Source: Coprinus comatus (lineage: Eukaryota > Basidiomycota > Agaricomycetes > Agaricales > Agaricaceae). From it: a stretch of 64,000 nt of DNA. How positions within the stretch are numbered: position 1 is the stretch's first letter; the number at the start of each line of letters is the position of its first letter. This document shows, piece by piece, positions 1-14,843 of this stretch. The DNA lies in the NCBI GenBank assembly GCA_034638255.1, contig JAWPGT010000004.1, forward strand, positions 620,001-684,000. The letters are read 5' to 3'. Both the position numbers and the translations under genes were made by a program. The notes beneath the pieces are model-generated. The model was not told the DNA's origin, ran no database searches, and worked only from the letters and a program-made list of their open reading frames with translations.

Positions 1-2235
1 AAACGACCTGGGCTAGTCATTAATTTTTCTTCAACCTCTTGCCAAGCCATCTTTTCTAAGGCAGCATCAGTCCGCGGAGGATAAACATCTGCAAGTACTT
101 TCTCGAATACTGCATCCTTCAGCCTCGTGTGCAATAGCCTAGTAATAAGAGAATCAGGTCTCAAGTTGGCATCTACCCACTTCTCAGCAACGGCCAGAGT
201 TTGTCCGCTTGGTACAGCATTGGAAATAGTCATAAGCACCGAAGAGTCAGACGCTTTCCTGTTATGTAGCACGTCTGTCGCTCTACGGGCAACCTGGAGA
301 ACGATATTATTTACCGCATGTGAAGTCGTAGCGTTAGCTTCCAGGAAACAGGAACCAAGTTTAGAAGGCCCAATCGCGCGTATCTCCTTCTTCAAAAGTT
401 CTTCTACAGCTTCCTTTGGGTATTTTGCTTGACCAGTACCCGTCGATACGAGTTGTCTAAATAGAAGGAGGAACATCCACAATGCAAGAGCATCGACAAT
501 TTGCGATGCATAGAAGTGAATACGCCCTTGATCGAGATAAAGTGTTTCGGGAAACGTGTGGAAGTATGGCGTAGAAAGGGCGGGGAAAGGATCAGATGTT
601 GAGTAAGGTATCTGCGTTCGTGGTGGATTGAATATCAGGTCGACAATACTCCTAACGGCAGAGATGTAGAGTTGTTGTTTCTGGCCCAGCGAAGTGTATC
701 GGAGACCTTGCGGTTGACAATAATGTATAATCGGTTTCGGATCAGTCAAAAAAGCATGGTGTGCTTTCTGAAGCCACTCTCGAGTGATTGGCAAAGTGGG
801 GTTTATACTGCGCCGTCGACTCAGCATCTTGCGTTCAAAGGGTCCTGACGTATGGATAAGGATTGGTCGCAGTGTGTGTACCTGATGGTTTGCAATATCC
901 TAAACACGAGTTCAACGTCAAAGATCGGGTATTCGGGTGAAATGTTTTGCACATACTAGTTTCATCAATTCTAAGAGCTCGAGGCAAGACCGGAGAACCT
1001 TTACGGCATCCGTGGGTGTAACGTTAAGGTCGGAAGCGCAAGCCTGAGCTGCGTGCATCATCCTATCCACGTCATTATCACGCATGGGAGCGCAATGCGT
1101 CTTGAGAGTTGACCCTATCAACTGGAATAAACCGGAGGGGTCGAACACGCGATGTCTGAGCTCCTGTTCAATGAATTCGGGGTCAAAGAGTGAACGTATA
1201 TGCTCTGCCTGCGCTTTATGCTGCTGCTTGGGAACGTGAAGGAGTCCCGAGTTCACATATGGGCCAGATAGCATGGACAGCGGTTGTATTACATGAAGCA
1301 ATACCTCGAGGAATTCATGTAACAGACCACGGACGCGGGAAGGCGTACGGATAGTAATAACTGCAGGAGATGGACAAAACACAAAAGGCTTTGCGTCAGG
1401 AAGAGGAATGGTACTACAAACGCAGATAGGTGGGATGGGTTTCCGATTCGATGCATCATAAGAAAAACAAGTACACCCGGACTCGAGTTCGCGGAATACA
1501 GCATCCCAATAGTGTTCTACTTCCTCCTTCTTTCGACGATTTATAGCCGGTCTGAAATGAAGACCAGATTCGAAGAGAACATCATGACCTGTCCACGGAT
1601 AGGAGATGGGTAAGAGTAAAAGGCAATATCCACTTTGGCGACGCACGTAAGAGAGTATTGTGCATAATTTCATTGAAGTCCAGATCCTTAAGGCTTTGGC
1701 GGTTGATGAAAGGAATCATAGGCGGTATTTGCAAAGATGTTAGGTCTCTTGTGGTTGACGGTAGAATATCAACATCCATGGGAGAAGTGGGGAGGCCTGG
1801 TGAATCGACCAGGACCTGCTCGGACTGTGGTGGACTATCGACAAGCATATCATCAGTTTCGCCGTCGAGGCGTTCAGAAACAGAATCCGAGAGCATAAGC
1901 TTGGAGGGGGAAGGTGGCTCTGACTGGGAGGTAAGGAGAGGTGAAGAGACTTCATCTCCAGAAAAACGTGTAGTCCTTGAACATTTGTGGGGAAAAGCAG
2001 CAATGACAGATGGTGATGTGAGTGGGCTGGATACCTGAGGGGAAGCGGGAGCGTTCCACAAGACAGCACTTTCCGGGGAAAGCCAGGACAAACGAGGAGC
2101 CTTGGCTGGACGCGTAGGTAAGTCTGCACAAAGGATTGTGTCGCAACTCTGCCTTGTGTCCTTCGGTTCAGAGTCCTGCTGGTCATCCTGAGGAGCCTTC
2201 CGTTTGCGATGGTTGAGGTGTGCTAGGTCGTCCAT
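1..2235 (-). CDS. TCP11/SOK1 domain protein (3' end outside window)
   Basis: Related to yeast Sok1, a suppressor of protein kinase A defects, and animal TCP11; the molecular activity of the family is poorly defined. Exons read on the minus strand are 1647-2235, 957-1588 and 1-899, with introns of 58 and 57 nt. The first splice recreates the family motif LLRHDVLFESGLHFRP. Later family-like stretches are the helix around VIQPLS, then LIGSTLKTHCAPMRD, and DIANHQVHTLRPIL straight after the second splice. The first ~150 residues are low-complexity, rich in Ser/Pro, with a basic patch (RKRKAP) near residue 10 that could be a nuclear signal. The ATG at 2235 is chosen because the in-frame upstream start is only a TTG. 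About 706 codons are visible and the frame is still open at position 1. Function beyond the family assignment is inference. Confidence 0.85.
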
Positions 2236-3161
2236 TTGGAGGGGTGGGGTGAGCGTAAAAGTGGGATAGAAAAGGGAATGGGGGTATATAAGTAAGGGAC
2301 GGTGAGGAACACATGGCGAAGCTGAAGGAGACAAGACCAACGGCTCAGGCCCATCGCCCCCTTGAGAACCGGGTCCGACCTACTTTTTCGCACACGCGAT
2401 GCCCACGCTGCATGCGACCATAGTCTGTAGCAATACAACGCCAACTACTCGGCAGCTATGCCCTCGAGGCCGGCGTGCAAGTCCAATCGTGCGGAGATGA
2501 TCGTGTACGTCCGAGTTCTCTCCTGCAGATCAAATCTACACTTTCATATCCTCCTTCCGTAACTGTAACCGTCTTGTACGGAACCATCATTCCCAGACGA
2601 CAAATACTTGACAATCCTGTCATTTCCACACCTCATGTTAGTCAACTGACTTTTCCTTCTGATTTGCACAAATCGCCGATTCATTAACTACAATAAATAT
2701 ATACACATCCTAAGCTTATTTTATCATAGCCTTCTTCTTATATAGGTCCCTAGACCCTGTATGCTCGATGGCTTACTCTCTCTATTTTCGATGAAGATGT
2801 ATGTTTAGATGGAACATAAATTTATCCCAGATCAAAACATGTTTATCAAGTCTGCGGGATGTACATGCTTGTCTGACCACGTTCAATCAACCCCGATCCG
2901 AAATGACAACAACAAATTACGAACGGCTAAATCACTTTAGGCGTGAGGCTGAACACATGGAAAATCACCTGAACATTAGCACTGTGGAGTTTATGTGCGT
3001 CTACAATCCAGCAGGTGCACGAAACCAACATCTTAAATATTACTGCACCAAACCTTTGGACACGGGTATTTATTACGGTTTCAGATCATATTGGGACGAT
3101 GCAGTGGAATAACAAAAGAAACAAGAGTATCGGAATAATCGTTGTTATTACCCAGATACGC
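2236..3161. other. Intergenic gap, TCP11-domain gene to VMA2
   Basis: The 5' flank of the TCP11-domain gene and the 3' flank of the V-ATPase gene. A plus-strand ATG ORF of 103 codons at 2801-3112 is present, but it resembles nothing I know and shows no splice support. No RNA gene or repeat is visible. Confidence 0.5.
2284..2291 (-). promoter_or_regulatory. Possible TATA box of the TCP11-domain gene
   Basis: On the minus strand the sequence reads CTTATATAC about 50 bases before the ATG at 2235. Position and sequence fit a TATA element, but it is a short match and untested. Confidence 0.35.
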
Positions 3162-5250
<2,089 letters not shown>

Positions 5251-5609
5251 GATTCTCCTTCAGGTATGGGTCGAGCTTGAAAGTAAAGAGGTATAGCACA
5301 ATATCGAAGACAAGCAAGATGCAATGTCCCCACTGCGTAGGACGACGGGATGAATGTGGTCGAATACCGATAACTGCACAATCTCGGCCTGTCACAACGA
5401 TGCAATCATAATATTGCATCAGTCTCCCACGCTCCGTACTATATGCTCCGTACTATACAAAAAGTGAAAAAACTACATATACTACGCAGCGCTGGCTAAG
5501 AGTAATTCTATAACACGTTCAGACGCGCGCTTTATAACATTAATATCTTCAGAGGACCTGCAAATCGAACTCAGTTTCTGCTCCGTGACTGTGGACAATA
5601 ATTCCTCTC
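5251..5609. other. Intergenic gap, VMA2 5' flank
   Basis: Between the VMA2 start and the stop codon of cofactor D. It carries a 14-bp near-perfect tandem duplication at 5431-5458 (unit GCTCCGTACTATAT, last base differing). Nothing else stands out. Confidence 0.5.
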
Positions 5610-8600
5610 CTACCATTCCGTTTCTAATAGAATCTCTTCTACTTCTTCGTCCACCTCGAATGCATCGGTGCTTTGCAGCAGCAGATACAAGTATTCGGCT
5701 GCATCTGCGCGGATCTTAAATAACAATTAAGTAGACACGACAAAGGCATGAGGGGATGTTCACTACTCACGCGTGGATATGAATGTGTGAGAAAGGTGGA
5801 AAGATGTCCGATCGCATTCTTAGATACAGCTATGAAAGTCGTGAGGTTGATTGTTCTAAAGGTATAGCTTAGTCTATAACGTTCTAAGTGAACAAAATGG
5901 ATGTGGACATACATTTTCATCGTTTCGTGGATACGTTGGATGCTTTTCAGCCGAGCCACATTTTTCATTGATACTTCAAGTATTGATAACAAACTAAATG
6001 GCACAATGAGTTCCAGTCCGTTGTATAGATTGCGCAGTTCACCTCTCCACGCCACGAGGATGATCTGCAAGAGAATGGAAAGCATTGGCCTCAAGGAGAA
6101 GAGACAGTGTCTGAAGGATGGGTATAACGATGCCATTCGATATAAGATTCGTTTTTGCGGGCTGTAAGATATCCGCTACAAGATCTACGAGACCAAACCC
6201 CGTGCCCGTGTGTGTGGGTAACGACTTGGCATACTCTGCTAGGCTCCCCGATGCTGGTTGTTGCTGTAGAACGAATGTTGAGCGCATACAACATGTGTTT
6301 GCAGAGAATGATCCACTTACAGTACTATCCGTCTTGCTACTCATACTGAGAATGAAACCTTTCAATACCGCCTGCCTATACTCCACAATATCCAACAGTC
6401 TCACGGCTCGAGGGAAAAGCCAGACTCCATCGCTCCAATCAATAACCTCTTGATCTGGGCCACTAACAGCAAGCCATGGAAAGCGAGGAGGTCCCATGTT
6501 TTCCTTCGCAAATAATTCATGTAACAGTCCAAGACCAGGGAGAACCCACATAGAGCCCCGGGATATGGCTGATGGTAAGCCCATGATTCGGAGAAAATGG
6601 GTTCCAGCCTCGTAACGCACATTATCCAGTCTCTCGACGCCTTGCTTTAGGATACCAGCAAGTGCGCAGTGATATTTGGTTAGCGGTAGGTAAGCTTCTT
6701 GGTCCAGATCGGTTAGGGACAGAATATCTTCAATGAAGGAGCTTAGCCCCTGTATACAAGCTATACGAACCCAAGAACCAACGTCACCCCGTTCATCGAT
6801 TGTATAGTCTTCCAGACCACTAATGAGTGCGTCGAGAATACTCTGAGCCAAAGATGGGGACAGCTCTGACATTTCATTGAATATTTATTTATGACCGAGC
6901 TTGAGGAATTACGTACTGTTCGCCAAATCAGGAAGAAGGGTATGCAGAATTTTGGGTAGAGCATGATAGCAGTTTCTGCGCACTTCAATGGTAACCTTGG
7001 ACTAGAAAGGGATTAGACTTCATGTTCGAAGAGATTAACTGTCACGTTCACCCCTTTCATAGCATTCTCAAGGAGATACCCAAGCGCAGCGTTTAGGATG
7101 TTCTGGCACGTATTGTAATCAACAAGACCCAACAAGCGAGGGAGATTTTCCTGAACAACGGGCATAGAAGATCGGAGTTCCTTAATCAATCTAAATAGGT
7201 AACATTCCATTACCACAACCGTAGGAGCGAGTCGACGATACGTACCTCTTTATATCTTCAGATAAATCCTCTCTCCGGGTAATCGTCGCATACGCATTAG
7301 CAGCAGCTTCTTGAACATTGTCGGACTTGTGGTGTAATCCATGATCAATTACCATCCTCCATATCGGCACAGACGCTTCATCCTTCGCATTAAGCTCAGC
7401 CAAAGTTATTGAGTTTCCAATGAGTTGACATGCAGCAGCAGTCACTATTCCATTACGATATCCCAAAAGGACATCTTGGCTAACATTTGCCAGATAGGAG
7501 AAGTTCTGTGAGGAAATTAGTCCGATACGATGAATAGCTATTTGGGGAATACCGTACTTTTTGGAGTAATTCGTCTCGAAGATCAGGATCGCTGATTCGT
7601 AGACGATATGCTACAGAAATTTCACTCAAAGCCAGTAAAGCACCTTGGATATCAGAAATGTCATAAGAACTGAGGTTGCGTGCCTATGAATCGTTAAGCT
7701 CCTTTAACCAAACGAAACCGTACAAACTAACCGCTTTCTTAGATGAGCTAGGACCAAGTTTCAAGAGATCAAGCTCGCAGATAGCGCGCAAAGATTTTGA
7801 ACCTAGTTCCCGCATTGCTAAATCCCAGTGACGTAGCACCACATCGAGTAGATGATTAATTAACTCTGATCTGTATTCATTATGTCTGTAATGTAGCCAA
7901 AGCATCGTCTTCAGATGTGGAGTGGGAGAGTTGTGATTTTTAACTTACTCAGCGACTTGGGGAGCAGCAATTAAGAATGCATTACGTCGTCCGCTGATTG
8001 CATAGAAGTCAGTTTTTCCCAAAACGTCAATTCCACAAGGGAATAAATTCTATGTATTTGTGAGTTAGAGCTATGGATGGGACAGAATGAGCTGCTTACA
8101 GTCCTGCCCACATGCTCTTGGAATGCAGCGCTTGCCGCACGACGAATATGGATTTCCCTGTCAAAGAGAGAGACAGTCACAAGTTTCCGCGCGAGATCCC
8201 AGGAAACAGGCTTGAGTGCCTCCACATCTTGTGTTCTCGCAAGAGACCACAGAACATAAGCTGCCGCATCGCGAACATTGGAGCCAATAGAATGTGAACC
8301 TTTACGGAGGTCAAAATATAAGGCTTTGGAAACCCACTCAATGAGAGTGAGTAGCTGTTCTAATGGGATGAGATTGCGGCGGGCCATTTCCGCGCATGCA
8401 AGGGTGGCGCCGTGCCACGTGCTTTCAGCAATGGCAGGCAAGTCGTAAAGACTGGCGGCCGTTGTAGAATGAATAGCATATAAACCCATAAGGGTCTCTA
8501 GAATTTGAGAAGAATAGTCCTGAGGTAGACGCTCCGCTATCCTTGCAACCCCTTTTGCAGCAGACCAGCGTACAATAGTGTCCTGCGAGTATGTGAATGT

Positions 8601-9876
8601 AGCACTCGTAGGAATGTCATTGATACTTACTTTATCCTGTAGGTCGTCAAATAGTTGCTCCAAGAGATTTTCTACACTCTCTGGTACCTCAAAAGCATCG
8701 CCCGTATTTTCATGTAAGAGTGAAGCAGAACCGATGAGAAGGCGACTACGGACTCTAAATTTAGGAGCTGGAAGCATCCGCATCGCTATTCTGGAAATAA
8801 ATTTGGTTTTCATCTTTCGGGATAGCGTATTTCCCGCGAGTGTTGGTACATTATTGACCGCTTCAGCTAAATCCATATAATGTTGGAGTAGATCGTGTAC
8901 TTGATCTCGAGAACCTGTCTTGATTACTTCATTTAATACTTGGAGATACCCAATGGCCTGTTCTGAAGTTAACAGGAGTAAAACACGATGTCGGAGGTTT
9001 GCTGACCGTGAGCACGTCGACTGATTGAAGTTGTTCTGTAAATTGTCGAACAAACGCTGGGTAACTGCTTTTCATGTCCTTACTACTCCTTTTAATTTGA
9101 TTGTCCAGTGGCTCATGTAAGTTGACTCACCGCATAAACAACCGTGAGAGGAGCAGAGTAGCACCTTCTCTCTCAAGTCCAGCTTTTCCTAAATATGTTT
9201 TCCCAACTGTTTCGAGAGAGCTAGCGGTTTGTCCGGCCTTGTTTTCCTCGTCGAATTGGGCTAGGTCGAAGGGTATCATAACGATGAGGGACAGCCATAG
9301 CAGCATAACGTAGCGTAGAGCCCAAAATTGAGGATCTTCTATGATTTTATCTTTCATCATCATGAAGTTGAGTGCAATCGGCATATCTGCAATCTCGTGA
9401 GGGAAAAATCTTGCTATGGTGATCATCACTTTGCCTGAACCATGAAGTTGCTATTGGACTAACTTATTGTCTTGCGCCCTCTAGACTTGATATAACAATA
9501 TAGTACCGTGGTAAGACGTTCCAGTCGCTTCGGAGACAGGTTGGATCGTTTATTGTCGTGATGTTCGCGTGCAAACGTCTTGACCTTGTCAACTACCGGT
9601 GTAACCAGAATTTCAAGAGAGGGGTCCAGCAGATACGCCTGTTCTTGATATTCCGCAAACTGATAATGTGCTAATGGTTAGAGACTCACATTCACGGTTA
9701 ACGTAGAAACATACAATCATCGATAGCTTTTGCAACAGAAGCACCTCTTTCGTATCGTCCTCATTACTGGGCTCCTCATACAAGTCCAGAGAAAGCAAAG
9801 TTTTCTGGATCGTTGATAACTCGGAAAGCTTATTGAAGTTAGCATGAATAGCGCTTTCAAATGCTTCTTCTGCCAT
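5610..9876 (-). CDS. Tubulin-specific chaperone D (tubulin-folding cofactor D)
   Basis: HEAT/ARM-repeat cofactor that captures beta-tubulin and works with cofactors A, B, C and E to assemble and recycle the alpha/beta dimer (Cin1 in budding yeast, Alp1 in fission yeast, TBCD in animals). Seventeen exons total 3420 nt (1139 aa), close to animal TBCD. Exons: 9715-9876, 9464-9659, 9131-9413, 9016-9082, 8631-8957, 8582-8100, 8049-7949, 7885-7732, 7683-7558, 7505-7246, 7190-7052, 7001-6917, 6865-6321, 6263-6043, 5993-5913, 5855-5771, 5714-5610. Family signatures: YQEQAYLLDPSLE, RFFPHEIADMP, LLWLSLIVMIPFDLAQFD, IVRWSAAKGVARIAERLP, SNVRDAAAYVLWSLAR, IHIRRAASAAFQEHVGR and NVARLKSIQRIHE near the C-terminus. 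No internal stop remains after splicing. The start fits the acidic short N-terminus usual before the first repeat. It shares a 291-bp intergenic region with divergent BUD22. Confidence 0.93.
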
Positions 9877-10077
9877 GATATGTAGTTCAGCAATGCATCC
9901 TTGCAGGGGTACCGGATCAACTCATCGGCATCAATAATACCAAATAAAGCGTACTGTATTATATAATACAAAATTATTGAAACAATATTGTGGACCCTTT
10001 ACCAAATATGGCAAGTACTTTCTTATGTGGCCAAGAGCAAATATTAACAAATAAATTTCATTTCAATATTATCTAAT

Positions 10078-10102
10078 ATAGGGTGTAGTGAATACGCCCT
10101 AT
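10078..10102. promoter_or_regulatory. Inverted repeat in the cofactor D/BUD22 divergent promoter
   Basis: Ten-base arms ATAGGGTGTA and TACGCCCTAT, separated by five bases, pair at 9 of 10 positions. It lies in the 291 bp between two divergent start codons, 66 bp before the BUD22 ATG. A dyad in such a place could bind a dimeric regulator; no factor can be named. Confidence 0.35.
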
Positions 10103-10167
10103 ACAACTCCATTCCTACATCCAATCACCGCTCTCAAAAGTACATGGACACTTAGTTTGTACGAACA

Positions 10168-11732
10168 ATGGAAACAGAAAACTCTCAGCCAAATCTGAAG
10201 CGAAAGAGAGGTGTGCCCGAAAAACCTGACGTGAGCTGAAATTTAACTAGCAAAATCTCTGGCAACAAAAAGTACTAATCAACTAAAGTAGACTGATGAA
10301 TCGAAGATAGCTGGAAAGTTGGTACGGTAGTCTTACACGCATTTTGCTGCAATGTGCTTACCACTCTCATATATAGCATCACGGTTTGAAGGAGATCAGA
10401 AAAGCGGCAAAAAAGGCCAAGGTTTTCGAAACTCAAAAACTACTCAGGCGAACAAAAGCCTTGAGGTTGGCCTTCCATGATTCACAAATACTCTCGGGAC
10501 CTGATTGTATCAAACAGGCAGAAAGATGAGAGCAGTGCAGATGTCGTTGAGCATGAAGCACAACTTGAAATACTGAAGGTACTTATTGTCGCAGGACTAG
10601 TGTTTATTGACACACGGTCTAACTTTTACTCAGGCCATTGAACACGAAATAGTTGCGAATTCGGCTGTGAAGTCAAAAATCATGAAGGATCATGTATTAT
10701 CACAAATGGAAACTGTTCATGATGCTTTACAACAAGAAATTGGCAATAATATCCTTCCATCCTCTCCAGCCCCAACAACATCTAAAATTTACAGTCGCCT
10801 GCTCAGCTCCAAACTACTTGCACAAGAAATCTCTACTTTGGTTGAATGCCTGCGAAAGTTGACTGATAACCCCAAAAAGAGCCGCACCGAGGTTGGGGAA
10901 CCGAGTACCTCTCAGAATACAGAAGAATCACCAGTCGACGGCCAAAAATACGAAAAACTACCGAAGACTGTTAAAAAAATTTCTGACAAGAATAAAATAC
11001 CCGTCGAAGTAGATGGCTGGGAGTCGGGAACAGTGGAGGAGGAACCAGATGTCTCTGGCTGGGAGTCCGGGTCAATACATGAAGAAAATTCTGAATCATC
11101 TGATGATGAAAACGGACTAGAAGAACGCACCAAAGTCAAAGAAGCTGCTACTTCGTCGAAGACAAAACCTACTAACCAAAGGAAACCAAATGTCCAAGAA
11201 GGATCCTTTAATGCGAACTCCCAATTCCTTCCCTCTCTATCTATAGGATTTATTAAGGGCGGAGATGATTCCGACTGGAGTGATAGTGAGGCAAAACTCG
11301 CCGATGCAGGTGTCAAAAAGAATCGACGGGGTCAGCGAGCTCGCCGCGCGTGAGTAAATTCTATTTTCGACCTTAGATTGCCTAAACGTTTTGCTTATCT
11401 ATGACAGTATATGGGAGAAAAAGTATGGAAGGAACGCGAATCACAAGAAGTCAGAAACTCAGCAACAGAATACTTTCGCACAAAACGGCGGGAACAAATG
11501 GCAAAGTCAACGTGGCTTGAACCAAACGAGACAAGGTTACGGCAATGAACCCAGTAACGAAAGGGCAACACGAACTGCACCTCTGCCATCATATAGCACT
11601 GCACGAAATGTTCCCCCCAAACCGACGGAGCGGCCATTACACCCTTCTTGGGAAGCGAAGAGGAAGTTGAAGGAGAAAGAGAGTGCTGGCATCGTGCCCA
11701 GTCAAGGAGTTAAAATTACATTTGCTGATTAA
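10168..11732 (+). CDS. BUD22: BUD22 family ribosome-biogenesis protein
   Basis: Nucleolar factor for small-subunit rRNA processing in yeast; the animal relative is SRFBP1. Six exons (10168-10230, 10292-10321, 10377-10465, 10518-10578, 10634-11349, 11408-11732) give 427 aa. The N-terminal part is basic and helical (LHHGLKEIRKAAKKAKVFE), the centre is acidic with two DGWESG/SGWESG-like repeats, and the C-terminus holds the diagnostic block DSDWSDSEAK, KKNRRGQRARR, AIWEKKYGRNANHKK and finally LHPSWEAKRKLKEKE before the end. The last intron splits the Ala codon of RRA and restores AIWEKKYG, which confirms the splice. Exon 2 is only 30 nt. It is divergent from cofactor D and convergent with the zinc-finger gene, 126 bp between the two stops. 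Confidence 0.93.
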
Positions 11733-11858
11733 CTAGCAAAGCTTGACTATCGTATATTCAATTACCGTGTAAGTCATCTATCACATTGTATGAAATTTGC
11801 ATCCGGGTTCTGAATATTCGCAGCGTAAAGTATGTTTGCTATGAATACATTTATGCCA

Positions 11859-12590
11859 TTATTCACGTCTAGTCATTCGGCATTCATGCTTCCTACCTCC
11901 TTTGGTCCTACATTCTCTTGAACACCATACATCTCCGCATCTACTGCACTGAGGAAAGCCGCTTCCTGACTTTCTACAAGTGGCACAAAGTTCCTTCTTC
12001 ATGAAAAACTTTGATCTCTGCTCCAGATCCGCTAATATCGAATGAAGGCCAGACGTCTGCGTTTTCACTTCTGGGCGTCTATGTGTATGTAGAGCCTTTC
12101 GCATTTTTGGAAGTGCTAAACATGGCACGGGAGACGGAGAACGTGAATCAAATGACAATGGCAAAGTGCGAGTAATGAAGGGGATAGGCGAGTCTAGTGA
12201 CCACTCAGCCTCAGGCTTCTGGTGACTTGAGATAGTATCTTTAGAGCGGCCACGATTTTTCGTGGGAGGAAGAAGACTTCGTAAAGTTGTCGCGGCAGGC
12301 ATATTTGGGACGAAGGAGCCACACGCCAAGGATTGCACAGAATTGCATGCAATAATAGTCGGATCCGTTTTGCGAGGCTTTACATTTAACCTCACTGAAT
12401 TGGTGGATCTGACGGAGAGGACTGATAATGTGCGAGGGCGATGCTGACGAAAAGATAAACCGTTATCCAAAGACGAAGTCGGTGAGGCAGCCTATCACCC
12501 AAGTTAGATAACCGCGAAGATAATGCACTATACTACTAGCATGCCTACCTTCGGTGAGTTCATGGAAGGGAAATGTATGTCAGTGTCCAT
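11859..12590 (-). CDS. Small MYND-like zinc-finger protein
   Basis: Two exons (12549-12590 and 11859-12491, 57-nt intron) give 224 aa. The long ORF alone has no ATG, its first start being TTG; the added exon provides ATG and keeps frame. The first ~180 residues are Ser/Arg/Pro-rich and probably disordered. The extreme C-terminus (183-224) is one zinc-binding module: C183, C186, C196, C199, C204, C208, H216, C218, with core CSRCGDVWCSREC. Spacing matches MYND (C-x2-C-x9-C-x2-C-x4-C-x3-C-x7-H) except for the last step, H-x1-C where MYND usually has H-x3-C, so a HIT-type treble clef is an alternative. Such fingers mostly bind proteins. Target and process are unknown. Confidence 0.75.
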
Positions 12591-14843
12591 GCTGTGAGGG
12601 AGATGCTCACTTTATGGGAGAGTTAAAGGGCGGAACACCACAAGATAACTGGAAACTTATAGCACACTCAAGCTTCGAGTGGCCTTCATTGGGATAGCTC
12701 TATCAGCGCTAAGTCCCGCGAGAAGACATGATAACCCACGGCAACGGCAGATCTCTTCAGCAGGAGCGGACAACCTAGGTGACGAAGTCTTGGGGCGTGG
12801 GATGGAGGAACAGAACACGGAGTGGAATGTATAGAATCCACTTGACGAAAAAAGATACATGTAAGTATACATAGAAACCATTTGTTCTTGAGGGAATTTT
12901 CAATCGTAACTCTAGGCCGATGTAACTTCGCGGTCAAAATTAGGAACAGGTAACATGATCATACTCGTCATTCATTCATTCATTCATTAATGACACCCCT
13001 GTTTGTGGTTGCACGGGACCATTTAAGCGTACACAGCAACATGACAGCAAGCATCGTAGCGTAGGAAAGGTGAGGCCCCAGCGCTTGCTCGTAAAGCGCT
13101 GAAGAGTTCGAAGGTTAGTACCGATTGTACGTAACATCTATTTTTACAGCTAATCAAACAAAGCTCGAAACAACTGCAAATTGATTCCTTTCACAAACAA
13201 TATGCGGAAATTATTATGCTTTGTAACTGATCCGATTTTTTTAACTATATTACTAGAGACCCCAGAACCTCAACGGAGAGACTGGGCAATGGTCAACAAC
13301 GCAGGCAACTTCAAGGCGTGTGTGTGAGCTGCTTAAACATAGTATATAAGGACATGATTATGATCTCACGGTAATATGAAGCGACGTATGCATTATGATG
13401 TTATGGTTGCGATTTCCTCGGATTTAATAATCTAGAAGTATTGTCTCTCGGGTGGTATGTTGCACGAGCACAGCTTCAGCCAATGAACGCGAGTTTATAC
13501 CCCTCGTGTGCCATACATTTCTATACTGGTTGATCGGCCTTTCTATGGTCTAATGGTCCGGTACCAGAAGAACACGAGACAAGAATTAAGTTTCAACATG
13601 GCATCAGATTCCAACATTATCTAACTTGCCAAGCATCCTACTCCATAAATATCAACTTATTAGTGAGGTACAGAAGTACCAATAGTAGCAGTTGCTCGAC
13701 AGCTCTCGGTGATTGCTAATAGTAGTATGATTGAACAGTTGGCATTAACATAATCGACGTCAACTAACACCTGTGTTTTCCATCAGAAAAGTACACAAAG
13801 AAGCAAATAATAAACAGCGAGGCAAGGTCAGCAAAATCGAAAGTGTTTACCAGGGGACCTGAGCCTCCAGTAACCCGGGTTAACATTATATGATGATAGT
13901 ACTACTTACTATAGTGCCGCTTTGCGGTTTGATTCTCCACTTTTATTATTATTACTGATAACAGCTGGCCCTAAAGATAATCGGACACGTAGAACTTTGC
14001 GCTATTCACTGTAGAAAATGTACCATTCATTATCCTAAATTTATCAATTGGCATACTATTTTTTTTTTTTTTACGAATGTGGAGCAGTCAGTGAGAAGAA
14101 AATGACATTCTTACGAGGTCTTGAACTAGACAAATACTACATTGTACACGGTGATCTTCACAAGTTGACTGCTATCTAATTGTGGAGTTAGGTATAACAT
14201 GTAATCAGCCGATGACGATATATCTACAATTTAGACAGTGTATCAGAAGACAGAAAGGACTCTAGGTGCCACAAAACAGGTATATTATATCTCCAGGCTA
14301 GCTCACTAATTTTTAGCACAGAAAAAGATTATCAGGAGATTACCACTGTAAAGCATGAAGATCCCAATGGTGATGAGTAACAACGGTTGAATGACGAACA
14401 CTTGGACCCATACTGGATATCATTCTAGACTTGAGTTGTCGATCACCACTTTCTACTCAATGACTCAGATTTGTTCTCAGGGTCTTGCCTTGTTTGAACA
14501 ATAGTTTAAATATTCGGATTGATCACTACATTTTGGTGAGATTGTTGATCGAGCTGAAGTCTGAACCAAAACACTACAAAAATATAACAATGTAGTACAA
14601 TAGTGTGTTTTGCAAAGTCCTGGTGTGATATGGTGTGGTGGCTGTGGGCTTGGAAAAAGTAAACAAGGACAAGCAAGGGGTTAGGCACACAATTATCGTA
14701 AAGATAGAGTCTTAGAGTCCACACGACCACGCTAGCTCTCCCTTTCACCGACGACCACTATCTTCTAACCAACCCCCCGCTGTGATTATCTACCGCCTTT
14801 CCTCTTCCTTTTACCAAACCCCATTTTCATAGGTCTAATAACG
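12591..14843. other. Intergenic gap, zinc-finger gene to PP2C
   Basis: A 2.25-kb divergent intergenic region. It carries a (CATT)5 microsatellite at 12969-12988 and an 11-T run near 14060. No ORF with splice support, tRNA or repeat copy was seen. Part should be promoter and 5' UTR of the two flanking genes. Confidence 0.5.

Noticed and set aside
2801..3112. Plus-strand 103-codon ATG ORF between TCP11-domain gene and VMA2
   Set aside because: No recognisable motif, no splice support and no promoter signal; possible by chance.
13537..13580. tRNA-like string TGGTCTAATGGTCCGG
   Set aside because: Resembles an A-box, but no matching B-box or acceptor stem follows within tRNA distance.
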